From contig NZ_JBKBHT010000010.1 in NCBI RefSeq assembly GCF_046297595.1, positions 1-64,000 on the forward strand: a stretch of 64,000 nt of DNA. Reading direction: 5' to 3'. Below the pieces are notes generated by a model. That model saw only the letters and a program-made list of their open reading frames with translations, made no database searches and had not been told where the DNA came from. The DNA comes from Ferrovibrio sp046297595. GTDB taxonomy: Bacteria; Pseudomonadota; Alphaproteobacteria; Ferrovibrionales; Ferrovibrionaceae. The position numbers and the translations under genes are program-made. Of this stretch, positions 34,829 through 43,500 are shown one piece after another (position 1 is the stretch's first letter; the number at the start of each line of letters is the position of its first letter).

Positions 34829-36940
34829 TCAGCCCGATTGCAGATACTGGATGGCGGCGTCGCGCTCAAAGAGGTATAGCAATTCAAGTAACGCGCGACC
34901 GCGTGGGCTGGCCAGTTTTGGATCGCGTTCCAGGATCAGCTTGGCATCGTCGCGGGCCGTGGCCAGCAATTCCGCATGGGCTGCCAGGTCGGCCAGCCTG
35001 AATTCGGGCAGGCCGCTTTGTCGTGTGCCCAGCACTTCGCCAGCGCCGCGCAGCTTCAGGTCCTCCTCGGCAATCTGGAAACCGTCGTCCGTCTCGCGGA
35101 TGGTCTTCAGCCTAGCACGGGCCGTTTCGCCCAGCGGGCCGGAATAGACCAACAGGCAGGCGCCGGGTTTGCCGCCACGGCCCACCCGTCCGCGCAACTG
35201 GTGCAATTGTGCCAGACCAAATCGTTCGGCATGTTCGATCACGATCAGTGTGGCCTCGGGCACATCCACACCCACCTCGATCACGGTGGTGGCGACCAGC
35301 AGTTTCGAACGGCCACTGGCGAAGGCTTCCATGGCGGCATCCTTCTCGGCAGCGCCCATCTGGCCATGCACCAGCCCGACGCTGCCTTCGCCCAGTTCGG
35401 GTTCCAGCGCCAGCTTCAGGGCGGAGTGGCGTTCTGCGGCAGCGGCAAGGTCGCTTTGCTCGCTCTCCTCGACCAGCGGGCACACCCAGTAGACCCGTTC
35501 GCCGGATTGAATCTTGCGCTTCACCGCACCCACCACGTCGAGGAAGCGATCGGATGCGATGGTACGGGTATCGACCGGCGCGCGGCCGGGCGGCTTCTCG
35601 GTCAGCTTGGAGACGTCCATATCGCCATAGGCGGTCAGCGAGAGCGTACGCGGGATCGGCGTCGCCGTCATCACCAGAACGTCGACGCCACCTTTATCGC
35701 GCTGGCCCTTGGCAGCCAGACCGAGCCGCTGGCTCACGCCGAAGCGGTGCTGTTCGTCGATCACCGCCAGTGCCAGGTCCTTGAACACCACGTCGTCCTG
35801 GAACAGGGCATGGGTGCCCACAAGAATGTCGATCTCGCCGGCTGCTAGGCGCTGCAGCAGGGCGGCGCGGGCCTTGCCCTTGTCGCGACCGGTCAGCAGC
35901 GCGAGGGTCACGCCCAGTTGGCTGCAATAACGTTCCAGCGTCTCGGCATGCTGGCGGGCGAGGATTTCCGTCGGCGCCATCAGCGCGGCCTGCGCACCGG
36001 CCTCGACGCAGAGCAGCATGGCATTCAGCGCCACCATGGTCTTGCCGCTGCCCACATCGCCCTGCAGCAGCCGCAGCATGCGTTTGTCGGATGCCATATC
36101 GCCGGCGATCTCGCCATTGGCCTGCTTCTGGGCATTGGTCAGCGGCCAGGGCAGAAGTTTCTCCAGAGCATCGCGCAACCGCCCGTCGCCCTGCAGCAGC
36201 CGTCCGCTCAGCCGCTTCAGGCGCCGGCGCACCAGCAGCAGGGCCAGCTGGTTGGCCAGCAATTCATCATAGGCCAGACGCTGAAGCGGCAGGCTGTCTT
36301 TTTCCAGATCGACCTGGCTGTCGGGGCGGTGTGCGGCGAACAAAGCCTCGCGCCAGTCCGGCCAGTCCTGCCGGCGCTTGTATTCCGGATCGAGCCAGTC
36401 GGGCAGGGGCGGTGCCTTGGCCAGGGCGTGGTCGATGATCTTGGCCAGCGTGCGCGGCGCCACGCCGGCGGTGAGCGGATAGACCGGTTCAACGGCGGCC
36501 AGCTGCTCGATTTCCTCCGGGGTGCCAAAGCGGTCGGGATGGGTCATCTGGACCTGACCGTCGAACAGTTCGACCAGGCCGCTCACCAGCCGGATTTCGC
36601 CTTCCGGCAGACTGCGTTTCAGGAAGTCTTCGCGGCCGTTGAAGAAGACCAGCGTGATCCGGCCGCTGCCGTCATGGGCGGTGATCTTATAGGGTATGCG
36701 CGGGTTGCGCGGCGGCAGGTGGCGGTCGATGGTGATTTCCAGCGTGGCGATGCGGCCCGGCTCAGCCTCGGCCACGGCCGGCCGGTAGCGCCGGTCGATC
36801 AACCCAGAGGGCAAGTGCCACCACAGGTCCAGCACCCGGCCGCCGCCGACCAGCTTTTCCACCAGCGGGGCGAGCTTGGGCCCGCAGCCTTTCAGGCTGG
36901 TGATCGGGGCGAAGGCGGGAAACAGCGATTCCGGGCGCAT
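34829..36940 (-). CDS. recG: ATP-dependent DNA helicase RecG
   Basis: 703 residues from the ATG at 36940, which begins MRPESLFPAFAPITSLKG. The N-terminal wedge domain with an OB fold is followed by helicase motifs: Walker A GDVGSGKTMVAL, DEQH-type motif II (DEQHRFGVSQR), TATPIPRTL and LHQLRGRVGRG. RecG regresses stalled replication forks and processes branched DNA. Divergent from sdhE and mfd, a common alphaproteobacterial order. Confidence 0.96.
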   Translation of the reverse strand: MRPESLFPAFAPITSLKGCGPKLAPLVEKLVGGGRVLDLWWHLPSGLIDRRYRPAVAEAEPGRIATLEITIDRHLPPRNPRIPYKITAHDGSGRITLVFFNGREDFLKRSLPEGEIRLVSGLVELFDGQVQMTHPDRFGTPEEIEQLAAVEPVYPLTAGVAPRTLAKIIDHALAKAPPLPDWLDPEYKRRQDWPDWREALFAAHRPDSQVDLEKDSLPLQRLAYDELLANQLALLLVRRRLKRLSGRLLQGDGRLRDALEKLLPWPLTNAQKQANGEIAGDMASDKRMLRLLQGDVGSGKTMVALNAMLLCVEAGAQAALMAPTEILARQHAETLERYCSQLGVTLALLTGRDKGKARAALLQRLAAGEIDILVGTHALFQDDVVFKDLALAVIDEQHRFGVSQRLGLAAKGQRDKGGVDVLVMTATPIPRTLSLTAYGDMDVSKLTEKPPGRAPVDTRTIASDRFLDVVGAVKRKIQSGERVYWVCPLVEESEQSDLAAAAERHSALKLALEPELGEGSVGLVHGQMGAAEKDAAMEAFASGRSKLLVATTVIEVGVDVPEATLIVIEHAERFGLAQLHQLRGRVGRGGKPGACLLVYSGPLGETARARLKTIRETDDGFQIAEEDLKLRGAGEVLGTRQSGLPEFRLADLAAHAELLATARDDAKLILERDPKLASPRGRALLELLYLFERDAAIQYLQSG

Positions 36941-37020
36941 AAAGGGCTGAAAATTCCGGGGAAACCTTGAGAATCCGTGGCTTGGCGTACTATATCCTGC
37001 CTTCACCCCGGAGGCACCCC

Positions 37021-37287
37021 ATGGCAGAGGATACCGAAACCCGGCGCAAGCGCCTGCTGCATCGCAGCCGCTATACCGGCATGAAGGAGACCGACATCCT
37101 GCTCGGCAGCTTTGCCGCGCGCCATCTGCCGACCTTCACCGACCGCGAACTCGACCAGTATGAAAGCCTGCTGGAGAATTACGACGATCCCCAGATCTAT
37201 GCCTGGGCCATCGGCCGCGATCCGGTCCCGCAGCATCTGGATACCGGGGTGATGAAGCTGCTCAGAGCCTACAGGCTGCCCCTCTGA
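37021..37287 (+). CDS. sdhE: SdhE/SDHAF2 family FAD assembly factor
   Basis: 88 residues from the ATG at 37021. The sequence RRKRLLHRSRYTGMKETDIL corresponds to the RGMxE region of SdhE, and YDDPQIYAWAIG is typical of the family. The protein promotes covalent flavinylation of succinate dehydrogenase SdhA. GGAGGCACCCC precedes the start. It lies four bases before mfd, so the two are probably co-transcribed. Confidence 0.9.
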   Translation: MAEDTETRRKRLLHRSRYTGMKETDILLGSFAARHLPTFTDRELDQYESLLENYDDPQIYAWAIGRDPVPQHLDTGVMKLLRAYRLPL

Positions 37288-37291
37288 TCCC

Positions 37292-40200
37292 ATGAGTTTT
37301 GTCCTGCCGGATATCCTGACCCGGCCGGGCCGCTGGGCATTGGCCGGCGCGCCGGAAGGGCAGGACGTGCGCCTGCTGATCGCGCTGGTGCAGCGCCAGC
37401 AGGGCGGCAGCGTGCTGCATGTCTGTCGCGACGATGCCCGCATGGCGACCGTCGAGGCGGCGCTGAAATTCTTTGCGCCCGACCTGCCCGTGCTGACCCT
37501 GCCGGCCTGGGACTGCCAGCCCTATGACCGCGTCTCGCCCAATGCCGAGATCGCCGCCCGGCGCATGGATACGCTGAACCGGCTGGCGACCAGGCAGGAC
37601 GGCCAGCCCCTGCTGCTGCTCACCACGGTGAATGCGGCCTTGCAACGCCTGCCGCAGCCGGATTATTTCGGCAATACCGGCTTCCGCGCCGCCAAGGGCG
37701 AGCGCGTCGCACCGGAAAAGCTGGTCGAATATCTGTCGCGCAACGGTTATACGCGCGTCTCGACCGTGAACGAGTCCGGCGAATTTGCCGTACGCGGCGG
37801 CCTGGTAGACCTGTTCCCGCCGGGCAGCGAGGCGCCGTACCGGCTCGACTTCTTCGGCGATGAGGTGGAAAACATCCGCCGCTTCGATCCCGCCTCCCAG
37901 CGTACCATCGGCGCCGCTGACGAACTCTCGCTTACCGCGATGAGCGAGGTGCCGCTGGACGAGGAGGCGATCGGACGCTTCCGCAGTGGCTATCGCGAAC
38001 TCTTCGGCACCGTCACCAAGGAAGACCCGCTTTACGAAGCGGTTTCTGCCGGCCGGCGCCAGATCGGCATGGAACACTGGCTACCGCTGTTTTTCGACCA
38101 CCTGGCCACAGTGTTCGACTATCTGCCCCAGGCTGTGGTGACATTGGACCACCTGACCGGGGACGCGGCCGATGAGCGGCTGAAGACGATCGCCGACCAT
38201 TACGACGCCCGGCGCGCTGCGATGAAGCGCGGGTTGGAAGAGGGCGGGGCGCCCTACAAGCCATTGCCGCCGGATCGTCTGTATCTAACGGCTGGCGAAT
38301 GGACCTCCCGGCTGGAGAAGCGGGCATTGGGTCTGCTCCATCCCTTCGATGCCGTAGGGGGCGCGGATGTCACCGTGGTCGACCTGGGCGGCAGGCCCGG
38401 CCGCGACTTTGCACCAGAACGCACTCAAGCGGCGCAGGCGGCCGAGCACAAGGCCGCCAGCCAGGTCAGCGTCTACGATGCGCTGGGCGGTCATCTGGCC
38501 AAACAGGCACAGGCCGGCCGGCGCGTGCTGTTCGCCACCTTCTCGGTGGGTGCGCTGGACCGCCTTGGGCATATCCTGAAGGATCATGGTCTGGATGCGC
38601 CGCAGCCGGTGGAAAGCGCTGCCGAGCTGGATGGCTTGCCCAAAAGCGTGGCTGCGATTGCCGTGCTGCCCATCGAGCATGGGTTTGAGGCCGCCGATTT
38701 GTGTGTGGTGGCCGAGCAGGACATTCTGGGCGACCGTCTGGTGCGGCCGCGCCAGAAAAAGCGCAGGGCCGAGAATTTCATCGCCGAGGCGAGCGCGCTT
38801 CAGCCCGGCGATTACGTGGTGCATATCGACCATGGTATCGGGCAGTACAAGGACCTTGTGACGCTGGACATCGCCGGCGCGCCCCATGACTGCCTGCTGC
38901 TGCATTACGATGGCGGCGACCGGCTGTATCTGCCGGTCGAGAATATCGAGATGCTGTCGCGCTACGGTTCGCCGGAAGCCGAGATAACGCTCGACAAGCT
39001 TGGCGGCGTGGCCTGGCAGAACCGCAAGGCGCGCATGAAGCAGCGCCTGAAGGACATGGCCGGCGAGCTGATGAAGATCGCCGCCCAGCGCGAATTGCGC
39101 CAGGGCGAACGGGTGCTGCCTCCGGATGGCCTGTATGAGGAGTTTTGCGCCCGTTTCCCCTACGATGAAACCGAGGATCAGGGCCGCGCCATCGAGGATA
39201 CCCTGGACGATCTGGCCAGCGGCAAACCGATGGATCGCCTGATCTGCGGCGATGTGGGTTTCGGCAAGACTGAAGTAGCGCTGCGGGCGGCCTTTGCCGC
39301 CGCCATGGCCGGCCAGCAGGTGGCGCTGGTCTGCCCGACCACGCTGCTCTGCCGCCAGCATTTCCGCACCTTCGTGCAGCGCTTCCGCGGCCTGCCGGTG
39401 CGGATCGAGCAGCTGTCGCGCATGGTCTCGACCAAAACGGCAACCGAGGCCAAGAAAGGCCTGAAGGACGGCACGGTCGATATCGTGATCGGCACCCATG
39501 CCGTGCTGTCGAAGAGCATCGAATTCAAGCGGTTGGGCCTGCTAATCATCGACGAGGAACAGCATTTCGGCGTTAAGCACAAGGAGCGCCTGAAGCAGCT
39601 TCGCGCCGAGGTGCATGTGCTGACCATGTCGGCCACGCCGATCCCGCGCACCCTGCAGCTCGCGCTGTCCGGCGTGCGCGAACTCAGCCTGATCGCCACG
39701 CCGCCGGTCGACCGTCTGGCCGTGCGCACCTATGTAACGCCATTTGATCCGGTGGTGATCCGCGAAGCGCTGATGCGCGAGCATTTCCGTGGCGGGCAAA
39801 GTTTCTTCGTGTGCCCGCGTATCGAATACCTCGACACCGCCATGGCCTTCATCCGCGAGCATGTGCCGGAACTGAAAGCCGTGGTGGCGCATGGCCAGAT
39901 GGCGGCGACCGACCTCGACGACGTCATGAACGCGTTCTACGACCGGCGCTATGATGTGCTGGTTGCCACCAACATCGTGGAAAGCGGCCTGGATATTCCG
40001 TCGGCTAATACGCTGGTCGTCTATCGCGCTGATCTTTTCGGTCTGGCGCAGATGTATCAGCTGCGTGGCCGCGTCGGGCGTTCCAAACTGCGTGCCTATG
40101 CCTATTTCACCTACCAGGCCGGGCGTTTGCTGAATGCATCGGCGGACCAGCGTCTGCGCGTTCTGCAGAGCCTGGACAGTCTGGGTGCAGGATTCACCCT

Positions 40201-40831
40201 GGCATCCCATGACCTCGATTTGCGCGGTGCCGGCAACCTGCTTGGCGAGGAGCAGTCAGGCCATATCCGCGAGGTTGGCTTCGAACTGTATCAGGAGATG
40301 CTGCAGGATGCGATTGCCGAAGCTCGGGCCTCGGCGCGCGGAGAGGGCAGCCTGCATGGCGAGAAATGGTCGCCGCAGATTCAGATCGGCACGGCGGTGT
40401 TGATTCCGGACAGTTACGTAGCGGACCTGAACCTGCGCATGCAGCTTTACCGTCGTGTCGCCGAGCTGGAAAATCGTGCCGAGATCGATGCTTTCGCCGC
40501 CGAGTTGATTGACCGGTTCGGGCCGCTGCCAGCCGAAGTGCAGCATCTTCTGGATATCGTGGCGATCAAGAAGCATTGCCGCGATGCCAATATCCTGAAG
40601 ATCGAGGCCGGCCCAAAGGGCGCCACGCTTACTTTCCGCGACAATAGTTTTGCCGATCCGGCCGGACTGGTGCTGTTCATCCAGTCGGAACGCGGCAAGG
40701 CCAAGCTGCGGCCGGACCACAAGGTGGTATTCATTCACGATTGGCCGGAACCGGAGGATCGCCTGAAGGGCGTGATGCATATCGCCTCGCGGCTCGGCGA
40801 AATCGCCCAGAAGGCGAGGAAGGCGGCCTAG
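37292..40831 (+). CDS. mfd: Transcription-repair coupling factor
   Basis: 1179 residues, full length. The UvrB-homology region is N-terminal. The RNA polymerase-interaction region includes QPGDYVVHIDHGIGQYKDL. The RecG-like translocase has Walker A GDVGFGKTEVALRA (about residue 652), DEEQ motif DEEQHFGVKHKERLK and LRGRVGRSKLRAYAYF; a TRCF C-terminal domain follows. Mfd removes stalled RNA polymerase at lesions and recruits UvrA. Its stop overlaps the convergent PAS gene by four bases. Confidence 0.97.
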   Translation: MSFVLPDILTRPGRWALAGAPEGQDVRLLIALVQRQQGGSVLHVCRDDARMATVEAALKFFAPDLPVLTLPAWDCQPYDRVSPNAEIAARRMDTLNRLATRQDGQPLLLLTTVNAALQRLPQPDYFGNTGFRAAKGERVAPEKLVEYLSRNGYTRVSTVNESGEFAVRGGLVDLFPPGSEAPYRLDFFGDEVENIRRFDPASQRTIGAADELSLTAMSEVPLDEEAIGRFRSGYRELFGTVTKEDPLYEAVSAGRRQIGMEHWLPLFFDHLATVFDYLPQAVVTLDHLTGDAADERLKTIADHYDARRAAMKRGLEEGGAPYKPLPPDRLYLTAGEWTSRLEKRALGLLHPFDAVGGADVTVVDLGGRPGRDFAPERTQAAQAAEHKAASQVSVYDALGGHLAKQAQAGRRVLFATFSVGALDRLGHILKDHGLDAPQPVESAAELDGLPKSVAAIAVLPIEHGFEAADLCVVAEQDILGDRLVRPRQKKRRAENFIAEASALQPGDYVVHIDHGIGQYKDLVTLDIAGAPHDCLLLHYDGGDRLYLPVENIEMLSRYGSPEAEITLDKLGGVAWQNRKARMKQRLKDMAGELMKIAAQRELRQGERVLPPDGLYEEFCARFPYDETEDQGRAIEDTLDDLASGKPMDRLICGDVGFGKTEVALRAAFAAAMAGQQVALVCPTTLLCRQHFRTFVQRFRGLPVRIEQLSRMVSTKTATEAKKGLKDGTVDIVIGTHAVLSKSIEFKRLGLLIIDEEQHFGVKHKERLKQLRAEVHVLTMSATPIPRTLQLALSGVRELSLIATPPVDRLAVRTYVTPFDPVVIREALMREHFRGGQSFFVCPRIEYLDTAMAFIREHVPELKAVVAHGQMAATDLDDVMNAFYDRRYDVLVATNIVESGLDIPSANTLVVYRADLFGLAQMYQLRGRVGRSKLRAYAYFTYQAGRLLNASADQRLRVLQSLDSLGAGFTLASHDLDLRGAGNLLGEEQSGHIREVGFELYQEMLQDAIAEARASARGEGSLHGEKWSPQIQIGTAVLIPDSYVADLNLRMQLYRRVAELENRAEIDAFAAELIDRFGPLPAEVQHLLDIVAIKKHCRDANILKIEAGPKGATLTFRDNSFADPAGLVLFIQSERGKAKLRPDHKVVFIHDWPEPEDRLKGVMHIASRLGEIAQKARKAA

Positions 40832-41358
40832 CTGGCCGGCTGGCCAGGCGGTCGCTCGGCTTTTCCCGGTGGGAAACTTTGTCCCGCCCCGATATAGGCG
40901 ACCTCGCCATCCGGGCCGAACAACGGCACGGCCACCACTTCGAGCAGCCAGTCTTCCCCCAGAACCCGCGCCTGGGCATGGCCGTAAACCGGCCGCGCCG
41001 CATGAAAAACCATCGTTGCCCCTTTCAGGATGAAGGGGCGGATGGTGGGATCGGGATGCTCGTCGAGCCATTTTCCCGTCAGTTCGTATCCCAGCCGCTG
41101 CACGATGTCGGTGCCGATCAGGCGATAGCGGAACCGCAGCGGATCCGGCTGTACCTCAAGCAGCGACAACGAGCCAAGCAGAAAGCGCAGGCGCAGGGGA
41201 TCGAGGAAGCCCTTATCAGGTAGTGAACCCGAGCCACTTGCATCGAACCACAATTGAAGGAACTGCCGGACGTTGGAATCCTGGATGCGGTGCGCATCGG
41301 AGATGAATTCCAGAGAGGGGGCGCCCTGCGACAGGGCCGAGGGGCCGGCCAGCTCCAT
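40828..41358 (-). CDS. PAS_5-type sensory protein B
   Basis: 176 residues from the ATG at 41358; a TTG two codons upstream is an alternative. It is a paralogue of the protein at 14,298, sharing the pattern LRFLLGSLSLLEVQPDPLRF then RYRLIGTDIVQRLGYELTGK. There is no output domain. The ATG lies two bases from the frnE stop at 41361-41363, so it is probably co-transcribed with frnE. The ligand is unknown. Confidence 0.75.
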   Translation of the reverse strand: MELAGPSALSQGAPSLEFISDAHRIQDSNVRQFLQLWFDASGSGSLPDKGFLDPLRLRFLLGSLSLLEVQPDPLRFRYRLIGTDIVQRLGYELTGKWLDEHPDPTIRPFILKGATMVFHAARPVYGHAQARVLGEDWLLEVVAVPLFGPDGEVAYIGAGQSFPPGKAERPPGQPAS

Positions 41359-41360
41359 GG

Positions 41361-42008
41361 TCAATCCTGATTCGCTTCCGGCGGTTCGGTGGCAATCTTG
41401 TCGATCACCTGCAGCAGCACATCCGGCGTCTGCGCGCCCGGCACGCCATAACGGCGTTCAAAAATGAAGAAGGGCACGCCGGTTATGCCAAGTTCACGTG
41501 CCATGCGGTCTTCATCCTCGATGACATCGGCGTCGCGGCCTTCATCGAGCAGCGTCTTGACAAGTGCGCCGTCCATGCCTTCGGCGGCAGCGGCATCGGC
41601 CAGCACCTGATGGTCGCCGATATCCTGGCCCTCCAGGAAATATAGCCGGAACAGACGCTCCTTCAGGGCATTCTGCACGCCGGCCGAGAGGGCCCAGCGC
41701 AGGGTGCTGTGGGCGGCCAGGGTATTGGGTGTACGTTTGATGCCTTCGAAATCGAAGGCAATGTTTTCCTTGGCGCCTTCGGCGGCGACACGGGCATAGA
41801 TTTCCTTCGCCCGAGCCGGGCCACCGAACTTGGCCTCCAGGTAGCTTTTCCGGTCGGCACCTTCGCGGGGCATGTCCGGATTGAGCTGGAACGGGCGCCA
41901 GCCGATCTCGAACTCGATATCGGGGCGCTGGGCCATGGCCTGTTCCAGGCGGCGCTTGCCGATGAAGCACCACGGGCAGATGACGTCGGAAACGATTTCG
42001 ATGCGCAT
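41361..42008 (-). CDS. DsbA-family oxidoreductase, FrnE-like
   Basis: 215 residues from the ATG at 42008. The thioredoxin-fold active site is CPWC (Cys11, Cys14) in SDVICPWCFIGKRRLE. ELGITGVPFFIFERRYGVPG contains the cis-Pro loop. No signal peptide, so it is cytoplasmic. FrnE-like proteins are related to kappa glutathione transferases and 2-hydroxychromene-2-carboxylate isomerases; FrnE of Deinococcus is a cytosolic disulfide isomerase in oxidative stress. The substrate is unknown here. It is divergent from the SDR-kef genes. Confidence 0.88.
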   Translation of the reverse strand: MRIEIVSDVICPWCFIGKRRLEQAMAQRPDIEFEIGWRPFQLNPDMPREGADRKSYLEAKFGGPARAKEIYARVAAEGAKENIAFDFEGIKRTPNTLAAHSTLRWALSAGVQNALKERLFRLYFLEGQDIGDHQVLADAAAAEGMDGALVKTLLDEGRDADVIEDEDRMARELGITGVPFFIFERRYGVPGAQTPDVLLQVIDKIATEPPEANQD

Positions 42009-42104
42009 GCCGTAAGGGTAGCGCAGTCCTCCCGGTCCGGCCAGTCCCTTGACCGAGTGGCGGTGAAAGTCGACCATGATGCGGTAGAAAATCTGGAGGA
42101 ATCA

Positions 42105-42866
42105 ATGAGCCAGGGCGTGAATCTGAAGGGCAAGGTGGCGGTGGTGACCGGGGCCAGCAGCGGACTGGGCGAACGGTTCGCTGAGATTCTCAGCAATGCC
42201 GGAGCGAGCGTTGCGCTGGCCGCGCGCCGGACCGACCGGCTCGCCGACCTGGCCGGCAAGATCACGGCGGCCGGCGGCCGGGCCATTACCGTGAAGTTGG
42301 ACGTGAACGACCACGCCAACATCCAGGCCGCCTTTGCCGAGATCGAACAGCAGCTCGGCGGTGTGGATATCCTGATCAACAATTCGGGTGTGAACAAACA
42401 GGCTCGCATCGTTGACGTGACGCCCGAGGATTTCGATTTCGCCATGAACACCAACGCCAAGGGCGCCTTCTTCGTGGCCCAGGCGGCGGCGAAGGACATG
42501 ATCGCGAAGAAAAAGGCCGGACGGATAATCAACATCGCCTCGGTTGCGGGCCTGCGCGTGCTGAGCCAACTGTCGGTCTACTGTATGTCGAAAGCGGCAG
42601 TCGTGCAGATGACCAAGGCGATGGCCCTGGAATGGGCGCGCTATGGCATCAACACCAATGCGATCTGCCCGGGCTATATCGAAACCGAGATCAATCGCGA
42701 ATACTGGGGCACACCCGGTGGCCAGAAACTCATTGAGATGCTGCCGCGTCGCCGGGTTGGCGAACCGAAAGACCTTGACGGCCTGCTTCTACTTCTGGCT
42801 TCCGATGAAGCACGGTTCATCAACGGCGCCATCATCGCTGCCGATGACGGACTGGCCGTGATGTAA
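42105..42866 (+). CDS. Short-chain dehydrogenase/reductase
   Basis: 253 residues from the ATG at 42105, after TGGAGGAATCA. The cofactor motif TGASSGLG is at 15-22, the structural motif NNSG follows and the catalytic Tyr159/Lys163 lie in YCMSKAA. It is a classical SDR, NAD(P)-dependent. The substrate is not predictable. It leads a three-gene set with kefF-like and kefC-like genes (15-base gap), suggesting detoxification of a reactive carbonyl or quinone, which is an inference. Confidence 0.9.
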   Translation: MSQGVNLKGKVAVVTGASSGLGERFAEILSNAGASVALAARRTDRLADLAGKITAAGGRAITVKLDVNDHANIQAAFAEIEQQLGGVDILINNSGVNKQARIVDVTPEDFDFAMNTNAKGAFFVAQAAAKDMIAKKKAGRIINIASVAGLRVLSQLSVYCMSKAAVVQMTKAMALEWARYGINTNAICPGYIETEINREYWGTPGGQKLIEMLPRRRVGEPKDLDGLLLLLASDEARFINGAIIAADDGLAVM

Positions 42867-42881
42867 CGCTTACGTGAAGGT

Positions 42882-43493
42882 ATGGGGGTGACGGATAGCT
42901 TGAAAACGGAGAGGCCAAAAATCCTGGTGCTGTTCGCGCACCCCTATCCTCAGCACTCGCGGATCAACGTGGCGATGGTGAAGGCCATCCGCGATCTTCC
43001 GCATGTGACTCTGCATGATCTGTATGAGACATATCCCGACTTTCACATTGACATGAAGCGGGAGCAGGCCCTTCTGGAGGCGCATGACGTGATCGTCATG
43101 CAGCACCCGTTATATTGGTATTCCTGTCCATCGCTGTTGAAAGAATGGATGGACAGCGTGCTGGAATATGGCTGGGCCTATGGCACGGGCGGCACCAGGC
43201 TGCGCGGCAAGGAATTGGTGCAGGCGGTATCCACCGGCGGCCCCGGCCATGCCTACCAGCCGGACGGCTACAATGGCCTGACCATGGCGGATTTGCTGAA
43301 GCCTTTCGAACGTACGGCAATCCTGTGCGGTATGACCTATGGCAGACCTTTCCTGTTTCAGGGGGCGCGCCTGAGATCGGTGGATGATATTGCCGCCCAT
43401 GCGACAGCCTATCGGGAATGGCTGAACGACTACCCGCATCCCGGTCACGGCGTCGGCTGCGATCAGCCGGCGGTGCCGGCCAGCGACAGGTGA
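42882..43493 (+). CDS. KefF-like NAD(P)H:quinone oxidoreductase
   Basis: 203 residues. A flavodoxin-like fold with ILVLFAHPYPQHSRINVAM and QHPLYWYSCPSLLKEWMDSV matches the KefF/KefG ancillary proteins, which bind FMN and activate the partner Kef channel. The ATG is preceded by GTGAAGGT. kefC follows after seven bases, the expected partner gene. Confidence 0.88.
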   Translation: MGVTDSLKTERPKILVLFAHPYPQHSRINVAMVKAIRDLPHVTLHDLYETYPDFHIDMKREQALLEAHDVIVMQHPLYWYSCPSLLKEWMDSVLEYGWAYGTGGTRLRGKELVQAVSTGGPGHAYQPDGYNGLTMADLLKPFERTAILCGMTYGRPFLFQGARLRSVDDIAAHATAYREWLNDYPHPGHGVGCDQPAVPASDR

Positions 43494-43500
43494 AGGGGTC